Origin: Acidobacteriota bacterium
GTDB lineage: Bacteria > Acidobacteriota > Blastocatellia > Pyrinomonadales > Pyrinomonadaceae
Direction of reading: 5' to 3'
DNA: 12,656 bases
Assembly (NCBI GenBank): GCA_003222855.1
Contig: QHXH01000255.1
Location: 1-12,656 of the forward strand
Positions 1-7,511 of this stretch are shown in pieces. The position numbers were made by a program, and so were the translations under genes. The notes under the pieces are model-generated. The model did not search any database. It saw nothing but the letters and a program-made list of their open reading frames with translations, and was not told the origin of the DNA. The stretch's first letter is position 1. Every line of letters starts with the position of its first letter.

Positions 1-1116
1 CTTCACCGGGCGCTCGATGTGAATGCCGCGACGCAAGAGTCGCGACTGTCCGTGAACTTTGTGGCAGGCCAACGAACAGTTGCCGCAACGCACACAGAGG
101 TCCATGTCCATCACCAGCAGATTGACGGCATCTACAATCCCGGTCGCAATCTCTTTTTCAGCGGCGGCCAGCGATGTTTTATCGGCGCGTGCGGCCAGGG
201 CCGTGTCGTCATCCGCCAGTGAAAAGGCGGCGAACGCTTTCCCTACTCGTTCGCAAAGTGATCGATCGGCGCGCAACTCAGTCAACGGAATCTCGAGCAC
301 TTCGGACCTCGCCATTAACTCTGCCGAGTATTGCCAGGTCGTTTGGCCATTGAGCGCTTCCAGGCCGAGACAATTTCCGGCGCCGAGGAAATCTTTAGGA
401 ATCAGGGAACTGGATGCAGCACCGGCACCTTCCGTTACCTCTTTGTAAATAGGCACGCCGCGCACTCGCCGAAGCCAGCCGCTGCGCATCAGAATCAGTC
501 TATCGATTGGCGTGCCCTCCTTAACGAGCAGGTGGTGCTTGCCGTACGCCATGAACTGCGACAGACTGCCGACAGCAACCAGATCAACCGTCGTGAGAGT
601 GTCGCCAGTGACTGCCTGTAATTGATCAATCGTGTTCGCCAGGCCATGGCTGCGATAGGTGGTGTCAATTCTCTCGGCGAATTTCTTGAGTGACCTCAAA
701 AGGCGGAGGGCCGGCCGCACCATTTCGAGGACCGTAGCTGACTTGCCGTTATCGGATGAAAGAATGGTGGCGTTGCGTGGCACGCCCGCGAGAATCGACA
801 TTTCGCCGAAACAAGTTCCCGCGGGGAGAGTTCCGACTTTTCTTGGTTCATCCGCATCAGCAGCAAGAACGCTCAGCTCGTCATCGAGCGAAAAATAAAA
901 CGTATTTCCACCCCACTCACCTTCATGCATCACCGCTTCACCTGGCAAGTAACTCAGCAGGCGCGCGTATGGACCGATCTGTTTGCCGCCGGCTTCCTTG
1001 CCTTCGGCGATCATCTTCAGGTTGTTTTTATTTTTGTCTTCAAGGAGTTCGGACAGGACGTCGATCTTACGGATGGCTTCCAGAATAGCTTCGGGATTGG
1101 TGTTCTCTGTGGGCAT
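1..1116 (-). CDS. Dual cyclic-nucleotide-binding domain protein with 4Fe-4S ferredoxin motif (3' end beyond window)
   Basis: Reading the minus strand from the ATG at 1116-1114 gives 372 uninterrupted codons to the window edge, so this is a 5'-complete, 3'-truncated gene. Residues about 50-145 form a CRP-like cyclic-nucleotide-binding domain; its phosphate-binding cassette FGEMSILAGVPRNATI (103-118) keeps the Glu105 and Arg114 expected for ligand binding. Residues about 175-290 look like a second, degenerate domain of the same fold, whose cassette region (LGAGNCLGLEAL) lacks the arginine. At 341-351 there is CVRCGNCSLAC, a CxxCxxCxxxC 4Fe-4S ligand set followed by His, so a ferredoxin or dicluster domain probably continues outside the window. 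No signal peptide or membrane helix is seen, so it is probably cytoplasmic. Known family architecture suggests a redox or electron-transfer regulator gated by a nucleotide; the partner is unknown. No clear Shine-Dalgarno sequence precedes the ATG. It is transcribed divergently from the macroglobulin cluster across a 234-bp gap. Confidence 0.85.
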   Translation of the reverse strand, partial: MPTENTNPEAILEAIRKIDVLSELLEDKNKNNLKMIAEGKEAGGKQIGPYARLLSYLPGEAVMHEGEWGGNTFYFSLDDELSVLAADADEPRKVGTLPAGTCFGEMSILAGVPRNATILSSDNGKSATVLEMVRPALRLLRSLKKFAERIDTTYRSHGLANTIDQLQAVTGDTLTTVDLVAVGSLSQFMAYGKHHLLVKEGTPIDRLILMRSGWLRRVRGVPIYKEVTEGAGAASSSLIPKDFLGAGNCLGLEALNGQTTWQYSAELMARSEVLEIPLTELRADRSLCERVGKAFAAFSLADDDTALAARADKTSLAAAEKEIATGIVDAVNLLVMDMDLCVRCGNCSLACHKVHGQSRLLRRGIHIERPVK

Positions 1117-1350
1117 TGGTGTTAAGACTTGGCAGTTTAGTCTTCACTCCGGGGTTGGAACTTTGTCGTGGAAACTAGCCTGAACTCTTAACCGGACGCA
1201 ACTCGGCGCAGCTTATCATGCGATCCGCGACTGAGGAAATCCACGTAACCCTTCGGCGTACTTACCAAAAGATAGCAGTGGTTGACCTGCCTGAGACGTG
1301 ATAGCATCCGCGTTCCTGTTTAAGAATCTCAATCGTAATAATAGGCGGCA

Positions 1351-2253
1351 ATGCTAGAGCCCCTGCAAATGCGTGCCCCTTCAAAACGCTGGTTAGCGCT
1401 GGCGAGCATCATTTTCGTTTCCACCGCATCGCTCGCCTGGAGTTTCACCCGACTGCGCCGCACCGAAAAGTTCGAAGGGGCACCCGCCTCTGAAAAGCAG
1501 AAGGTAGTAAGCAGAAAGCAGGAGACAGGAAACAACTACTCGCCTGCGGGATCTGCATCTGAAGCCAAGCTAATCGACTCAGATAACGACGGCATCCCTG
1601 ATGTCGAAGAGCTGCGCACGTATCAGGATCGCGACAGCTTTCGGCGCTGGTTTACCGCGATTGCCGAAACACAATTCTATCAACTAAGCGATCAGTGGAA
1701 CACGGAGCAGCGCGATTGTGCTGGTCTGGCGCGGTTCGCGATCCGCGAAGCGTTACGCCGTCACGACCGGACCTGGTTCCAAAAGATGGGGCCAGGATAC
1801 GAAACGGTCGCCGCTGATGTCGGCGAGTTGAACCTCGATAACAACCCGCTCGGCGAAAAGATTTTTCGGACTGATTTTGGCTCGTTCCAGGAGAGCGACC
1901 TGCGCAATGGCAGATTTTCAGAATTTGCCGATGGCCGATCGCTTCGGAATTTCAACAGCACCTTTGTCACACGCGATCGCCGGGAAGCGCGACCCGGCGA
2001 TCTGCTCTTCTTCTATCAACCCTGGGTCCAAAAGTTTCCCTATCACGTAATGATATTTCTCGGCTCCGCGCGCATCGCGCCGAACGGCGCACAAGACTGG
2101 GTCGTCTATCACACCGGTTCATCGCCAACAGACAAAGGAACGGTAAAAAAAGTGGAGTTGTCCGTGCTTGACCATCATCCCGATCCGCGCTGGCGACCAG
2201 TCGAAAGTAATAAGAATTTTCTGGGTTTTTACAGGCTAAAGATACTTCAATGA
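1351..2253 (+). CDS. DUF1175 family protein (YfaT/MagE-like), membrane-anchored or secreted
   Basis: This 300-residue protein has an N-terminal hydrophobic stretch (about 14-32, after SKR) that acts as a signal peptide or anchor; SLA-W at 28-30 is a possible cleavage site. A polar linker follows, then DSDNDGIPDVEE (76-87), which resembles a thrombospondin-3/EF-type calcium loop. The DUF1175 core spans about 96-298: FRRWF (97-101), RDCAGLARFAIREALRRHD (121-139), ARPGDLLFF (213-221), YHVMIFLG (231-238), VVYHTG (251-256) and a closing NFLGFYRLK. From memory, the E. coli YfaT protein has the same blocks. Cys123 and His232 are laid out like the catalytic pair of NlpC/P60 papain-fold enzymes; enzymatic activity is inference. 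DUF1175 genes sit directly before alpha-2-macroglobulin genes in yfa/mag operons, as here. The start has only a weak AGG at 1343-1345; an in-frame ATG at 1369 is an alternative and keeps the signal segment. Confidence 0.85.
   Translation: MLEPLQMRAPSKRWLALASIIFVSTASLAWSFTRLRRTEKFEGAPASEKQKVVSRKQETGNNYSPAGSASEAKLIDSDNDGIPDVEELRTYQDRDSFRRWFTAIAETQFYQLSDQWNTEQRDCAGLARFAIREALRRHDRTWFQKMGPGYETVAADVGELNLDNNPLGEKIFRTDFGSFQESDLRNGRFSEFADGRSLRNFNSTFVTRDRREARPGDLLFFYQPWVQKFPYHVMIFLGSARIAPNGAQDWVVYHTGSSPTDKGTVKKVELSVLDHHPDPRWRPVESNKNFLGFYRLKILQ
1496..1530 (+). repeat. Degenerate purine-rich heptamer tandem repeat inside the DUF1175 gene
   Basis: Five consecutive 7-base units read AGCAGAA, GGTAGTA, AGCAGAA, AGCAGGA and GACAGGA. 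They encode the low-complexity linker of residues about 50-60, between the membrane anchor and the calcium-loop motif. The period of 7 is out of phase with the codons, so a protein repeat does not explain it. It resembles the heptameric short tandem repeats described in cyanobacteria and other environmental bacteria, but the units are imperfect and the tract is short. Confidence 0.55.
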
Positions 2254-2273
2254 TGCACCGCGCTTCATTCCTA

Positions 2274-2439
2274 CGGCTTTGCCGCCTGATTTGCGGAAAG
2301 GCTTCGCCTTTCCGGGCTGTCGTTAATATGTTTTTTGAGGCTTCGCCTTCAAAGATATCCACGAGGCGGAGCCTCACAAGGCTTAGAACCCACTTGACGG
2401 AAAGGCAAAGCCTTTCCGCACATCGAGCGGCTCAGCCGC
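2274..2439. repeat. REP/BIME-like cluster of five palindromes between DUF1175 and macroglobulin genes
   Basis: This fills most of the 228-bp gap between the two genes. The hairpins are: CGGC-TTT-GCCG (2274-2284); CGGAAAGGC-TTC-GCCTTTCCG (2294-2314), a perfect 9-bp stem; TGAGGCTTCGCCT (2336-2348) facing AGGCGGAGCCTCA (2364-2376), 12 of 13 paired; CGGAAAGGC-AAA-GCCTTTCCG (2398-2418), the same 9-bp stem; and GCGGCT-C-AGCCGC (2427-2439). Read on the opposite strand, the fourth hairpin matches the second at 21 of 22 positions, so the two are inverted copies, as in bacterial interspersed mosaic elements. A shared core GGC-TTY-GCC recurs. No hairpin has an adjacent T-tract, so they are not typical terminators, but they could stabilise the upstream mRNA or attenuate reading into the macroglobulin gene. 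Confidence 0.75.
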
Positions 2440-2468
2440 AATCGTTCGATCACAGAGTCGCGTCTCCT

Positions 2469-2475
2469 GAGGAGG
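2469..2475 (+). promoter_or_regulatory. Strong Shine-Dalgarno sequence for the macroglobulin gene
   Basis: GAGGAGG lies 6 bases before the ATG at 2482. It marks that ATG, which opens a classical signal peptide, as the real start of the macroglobulin gene, even though the long uninterrupted frame only begins its first ATG at 2775. Confidence 0.8.
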
Positions 2476-2481
2476 CCATTA

Positions 2482-5400
2482 ATGTCTGAAACCAATCCCC
2501 GTCTTCGTCGCTACCTCGCGACCGGCATCATTTATCTGGCGCTCGTCGTTTCGGTTTTCGGCTTTAACCCAGCGCCGCGCTCACCGCCGAACCAGAAAAA
2601 CCGGCTATCTCCAGCACCAGGCCATATTTTTCACTGACCACCAACCGCACCTATTCGCCAAACGAGTCCACGCGGCTGTGGGCCAGCTATCAAAACATCG
2701 ACTATCTCGATTTTCGCGTCTATCGCGTCAAAGATCCGAACAGGTTCTTCAAGCAGCTCGACGATCCGCATCAGATGGGCGAGCAGGAAAAGGAAGCGAT
2801 CGCCGAAGGGTATGGCGGGCGCGTCTCGCTGCTCGAGCGTACGCATCGCCTGAAGATTTCACTTTTCTCCGCCGTAAAGGATTACGTTCGCACGCATCTG
2901 CTGAAACAGCATCGGGAAACTTTCAATGAAAAGTTTCGCAAGGAACCGGAGGCCACGCGCACCCCGCTGAATGTTGCCGATTACGCGCGGGTGCCGCTGT
3001 TGAATCCCGATCAGAAAGTGAAGGACTGGCGCGAGAAGTTGCCGGCGCTTGAAAATGAATACGACAGTCGCATGATCACCCTCGGCAAAGTCGATCCCGG
3101 CGTGTACCTGATCGAAGCCGTGAATGAAGGAATGCGCGCCTACTCGATTGCGATCGTAACCAATCTCACGATGATCGAAAAGACGAATAAGCACGGGCAG
3201 GTCCTGGTTTATATCGTCGATCGGAAAACCGGTGCGCCGCACGAGGGCGTCAGCGTCGAAGTCACCAACGCAAAGAACACGCTGGCCACCGGCTCGACCG
3301 ACAAGACCGGCGTCTTCAGGACTGAAGTCAAGATTCCCGACACGCCGGAGACTCCGCCCGAAGATGTCAATCCGGAAGAATCACAGAAGAATCCATTCCT
3401 GATCATGGCGCGCGAGCGCGACAACTTTGTGATCTCAGATGTCGAATCGTTTTATTTTGGCGGCGAAGGCGGCGACGACGACGTGCTTACCGGCGAAGAT
3501 CTCACCAGTTACATTTATACCGATCGCCCCATTTATCGACCGGCTCAATCAGTTTTCTTCAAAGGCATCCTGCGTCAATGGGGAACAGCAGGCTACAAGT
3601 TACTTGACAGCAAAACCGTGACCGTCACGATCGAAGATCCGAATAATGGCAAAGTATTTGAAAAGGATTTGCCGCTTTCCGATCGGGGGACGTTCAGCGG
3701 CCAATTGGACCTGGGTGATGAAGCGCCACTCGGCAGCTATAACATCACGGCCGCCGTCGGAGACGCAAAATCCAGCGGCTACTTCGAAGTTCAGGAATAC
3801 AAGAAGCCGGAATTCAAGGTCATCGTTAAGGGTCCGAAAGAGTTCGCCGCCGTTGGCGAAAAAGTTCGCTTCACCATCAGCGCGAATTACTTCTTTGGCG
3901 CGCCGGTGACGAACGCCGAAGTGCATTACTACATTTACAAACAGCGCTATTACCACTGGTGGTGGGGAGACCAATCGAGTGATGAGTTTGACGACGCGGC
4001 CGGCCCGGAGAATGAAGGCGGTGACGAAGAGGATTCGGGTTACTACGGCAACGACCTGGTGACTGAAGGCGATGCCGAGATCAATTCACAAGGACAGGCA
4101 TCGGTAGAATTCGTAGTGCCCGCGCCTGAAGACAAAGAAGAGTGGGATTATTCATATCGACTGGAAGCCCAGGTCACCGACGCGTCGCGACGCGAGATGC
4201 AGGGTGCCGCTTCGTTCATTGGCACCCGAGGCAAAACTGTCGCGGACGCTTATCCCGAACGCTTTCTCTATTACCAGGGCGACGCGGCAAAGATTCGCGT
4301 AAAGACCGCTGATTACGCGGGCAAACCGGTTTCCGAAAAAGTCACGCTCAAATTCATCGAACAGAAATACGAGAAGGTCGAGAAGGAAGCCGAGAACAAC
4401 GGCTATAAATACAAAGACATTACTTATGTTCTGCACGAGCGCGAACTGGGCTCGGCCGACGTGAACACTGATAACCAGGGCAACGCGACCTACGACTTCA
4501 CAGTTCCCTCGCCCGGCAGCATTTACGTCAAAGCGATCATCAACGAGAACGGCAAAGAGATCGTGAATCGCGGAGGGTCGTTCTGGGCGCCCGACAAAAA
4601 GGGCGAGTGGTCTGACTTTGAATATCGCGACTATGACGAGAAAGCGATCAAGCTCGTTCCCGACAAGAAGTCTTACAAACCGGGTGAGACTGCGCACGTA
4701 CTGGCCATGCTGCCGGCGGACAAAGTTCATTTACTGGTCACGACTGAATTGTCGGAAGTGATGACTGTCCGCGAGATCGATTCTACGGGACGCAGCATCG
4801 TCATCGACGTTCCGATCGATCGCAAATACGAACCAAACGTTTATCTCGACGTGTCGTTTGTGAAAGACAACGACATGTACAGTCAGAGCCAGCTCATCGC
4901 GGTGCCGGCGCGCGACAAAATGCTGAAGCTGGACATCGTTCCAAACAAAAAGGAGTTCAAGCCTCGTGACGTCGCTTCATATACGATCCTCGCGCGGAAC
5001 GAAGATGGCTCGCCCGCGGCAAATACTGAAGTAAGCCTCGGAATTGTTGACGAAGCGATCTACAGCATTCAGCCCGAGACAGCCGGCAACATCAAGCGTG
5101 AGTTTTACGGCAAACGTTTTGATGAAGTGCAGACCAGTCTCGCCATTCATTATACTTTCACCGGATACGCAGGAGAGAAGCCTGCGGATCTCGCGAAAAA
5201 TAAATCGAGTTATCAGCTCGCTGACTTCAAGAATGAAAGTTCTTTCGCAGAGCCCACGATCCGCAAGGAATTCAAGGACACGGCGTTCTGGCAACCGGAG
5301 GTTCTCACCGGCGGCGACGGCAAAGCCACAGTCAGTTTCAAACTGCCTGACAATCTGACGACGTGGCGGGCGACGGCGCGCGGCGTGACTGCCGATACCC

Positions 5401-7379
5401 GCGTGGGTTCGGCAGTGCAAAAGACAATCGCCCGCAAGGACGTAATCATGCGCCTCGAAATGCCGCGCTTCCTGACTGAAGGCGACACGGTAACGATCTC
5501 AGGCGTGGTGCATAACTTCTTAAAGAGCGACAAGTCGACGAAGATTTCGCTCGATCTTAATGGCGCGCAACTGCTCGATTCGCCGGCCGAGATAGTGACG
5601 ATCAAACAAAACGGCGAGCATCGGGTTGACTGGCGCGTACAGGCAAATCAAGTTGGAAAGCTGACGCTGTTAGCGAAAGCCCTCACCGATACCGAATCCG
5701 ACGCTGTCGAGATGACGATGGAGATTGTGCCTCATGGCTTGAAGCAAACCGCCGGCAACACCACCACGCTGACCCAAAACGATGCCGATCAGACTTTCAA
5801 TCTGGATTTGCCCGGCCGCGCCGACACTCAAGCGCGCAACCTGCGCATCGAAGCTTCGCCTTCGATCGCCGGCGCCTTGTTCGGCGCGCTCGATTACCTG
5901 ACCAGCTTCCCATACGGCTGTACCGAACAAACTATGTCGAGCTTCCTGCCGAACGTGGTTGTCGCTCAGGCTTTGAAAGATGTGCCCACGGCGAAGATTC
6001 GCGCGTCGAACGATCTGGATAAGAAAGTGCAGAAGGGCATGGATCGTTTGTATGCGTATCAGCACGACGATGGCGGCTGGGGTTGGTGGAAGGATGATAA
6101 GAGCGATCCGTTCATGACTGCCTACGTAGTCGATGGACTGACGATGGCCAGTCGCGCCGGTTTTCAGATCGACTCGTCGCGTCGCGATCAGGGACGCGAG
6201 AAACTTTCATCGCTGCTCAACGCCGGCAAGAACGATAACGGCAACCCAATCGACGACGAGACGCGCGCTTACATGATCTACGCGTTCACTGAAAGCGGCG
6301 ACGGCGACGCTCATTTCCTCAACGAGCTTTACAGCAAGCGCAACAACCTGGGCCCATACGGCCGGGCGTTGCTCGCGCTAGCGTTACAGGAACATAAGGA
6401 TGGTCGTGCGCGCGAAGTCGCAAACTTGATCGAAGGCGCGGCGCAGAAGGACGAGTTCGAAGCGCACTGGCAAACTGCGCGCGTCAACGACTACGGGCGC
6501 GACGTGTATCTGGATACCGAAGCGACCGCGCTCTCGTTGAAAGCGCTGGCGCAAATTAATTCAGGAAGCGACCTGCTGCCGAAAGCCGCGCGCTGGCTGG
6601 TGAAGAACCGGCGTAACGGCTACTACTGGCTCTCGACGAAGGAAACGGCGTTCGCGATTTACGGACTGACTGATTACTTGAAAGTAAGCCGTGAGCTCTC
6701 GCCCGATTATTCGTTCGAAGTCTATTTGAACGGCGAGAAAGTCGCGGGGCAACATATCGGCGCCACCGAAGCGACCAACGCGCAGACCGTTTCGATTAGC
6801 AAAAAAGGCAATGAACTTGGCGCCTCAAATCAGATTCGAATCGTCAAACACGGCAAGGGGGCACTGTACGTTTCGTCAGCGTTGGAATATTTCACTGCCG
6901 ACGAAAATGTTTCCGCGCAGTCGTCGCCGAACCTGAAACTCACGCGCGAATACCTGCGGCTGCATGTCAGCGAAAATGAAGGCGGCAAACCGAGTTGGAA
7001 GATCGAGCCGCTCACAGGCGAGCTGCGTTCCGGTGACATGATCGTGGTGCGGCTGCATTTGACCGGCGCCCGCGCGCAGTACCTGATGATCGAGGATCCG
7101 ATTCCCGCGGGAGCCGAGCAGGTCGCGCAAGTGAGCGGCATTTATCTGAACTACTCTCTGGGCCAATGGAGCGATTGGTACAGCAATCGCGAGTTTCGTG
7201 ATAACCGGACGGCGATCTTCATGAATTATTTTGACGGCGACGCGACGCTGCAATACGCAATGCGCGTCGAGGTGCCGGGTGAATTTAAGATTGCGCCCGC
7301 GCGCGCTGAGCTGATGTACCAACCGACCGTCCAGGCAAACACGAGTAACGATCGGCTGCGGATTCTGGACAAGAAATGA
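2482..7379 (+). CDS. Alpha-2-macroglobulin family protein (YfaS/MagD-like) with thioester motif; apparent -1 frameshift near the 5' end
   Basis: This predicted secreted protease trap has about 1632 residues once a one-base frame shift is repaired. The ATG at 2482 opens MSETNPRLRRYLATG and a hydrophobic core, then stops at 2635-2637. The body is open in the -1 frame from 2568 to 7379. Using repaired numbering, the N-terminal macroglobulin domain begins near residue 49 (YFSLTTNRTYSPNES). YIYTDRPIYRP starts near 344. An acidic, Trp-rich insertion lies near 490-535. The A2M signature block (FWQPEVLTGGDGKATVSF) starts near 936, just after the probable bait region encoded about 5160-5285. The thioester CTEQ is at 5919-5930 (Cys about 1147), in PYGCTEQ. 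The toroid motif DDGGWGWW is near 1196, and the receptor-binding-like C-terminal domain runs about 1493-1632. In the family, a protease cuts the bait, the thioester is exposed, and the protease is trapped. There is no lipobox Cys, so it is periplasmic or anchored by an uncleaved signal segment. Confidence 0.9.
2568..2637 (+). other. Frame-change zone joining the macroglobulin signal peptide to its body
   Basis: The signal-peptide frame (start 2482) ends at TGA 2635-2637. The body frame is closed upstream by TAA at 2565-2567 and has no ATG, GTG or TTG before 2775, yet it reads a convincing N-terminal domain from about 2625. The two frames therefore overlap by about 67 bases, where one base must be gained or re-read. 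Adding one base to the CCC run at 2568-2570 gives FNPSAALTAEPEKP, with Ala residues suited to signal peptidase I. A -1 slip at G-AAA-AAC (2595-2601) is the other visible candidate, but it leaves no such site and lacks a clear upstream stimulator. Confidence 0.8.
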
Positions 7380-7391
7380 AGCGCAAAAACA

Positions 7392-7479
7392 TAACCGCAG
7401 AGGTTCACAGAGGGATGCGCAGAGGTCACAGAGAATACTCCGTGTTCCTCTGTGAAAACCTCTGCGTTCTCTGCGGTTA
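7392..7479. repeat. Long imperfect inverted repeat built from GCAGAGG/CACAGAG units, between macroglobulin and membrane-protein genes
   Basis: The outer arms are TAACCGCAGAG (7392-7402) and CTCTGCGGTTA (7469-7479), an 11-bp perfect match. The inner arms are CGCAGAGGT (7418-7426) with ACCTCTGCG (7458-7466), and CACAGAG (7427-7433) with CTCTGTG (7448-7454), separated by small bulges. The left side also contains two tandem copies of GCAGAGGT(T)CACAGAG. The element lies 12 bases after the macroglobulin stop and 32 bases before the next start. There is no T-run after it. It is likely a dispersed repeat of a type common in environmental genomes, and may protect or partly terminate the macroglobulin mRNA. 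Confidence 0.7.
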
Positions 7480-7511
7480 ATAAGACTTGCAGGGGCATTC
7501 AAGAGGAAATC

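Noticed and set aside
59..1088. Several plus-strand open frames in the first kilobase
   Set aside because: They are antisense to the continuous minus-strand frame, which shows clear cyclic-nucleotide-binding and Fe-S motifs; the plus frames show no family motifs.
1282..1307. Promoter TTGACC...TAGCAT for the cluster
   Set aside because: The spacing between the boxes is only 14 bases; no better pair was found in the divergent gap, so no promoter is annotated.
2294..2314. Intrinsic terminator after the DUF1175 gene
   Set aside because: The stem is perfect, but no T-tract follows directly, and an inverted copy lies nearby, which fits a REP-like repeat better.
2250..2489. 79-codon plus-strand frame in the DUF1175-macroglobulin gap
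   Set aside because: It is a translation of the palindromic repeat cluster and overlaps the strong ribosome site; no ribosome site of its own was seen.
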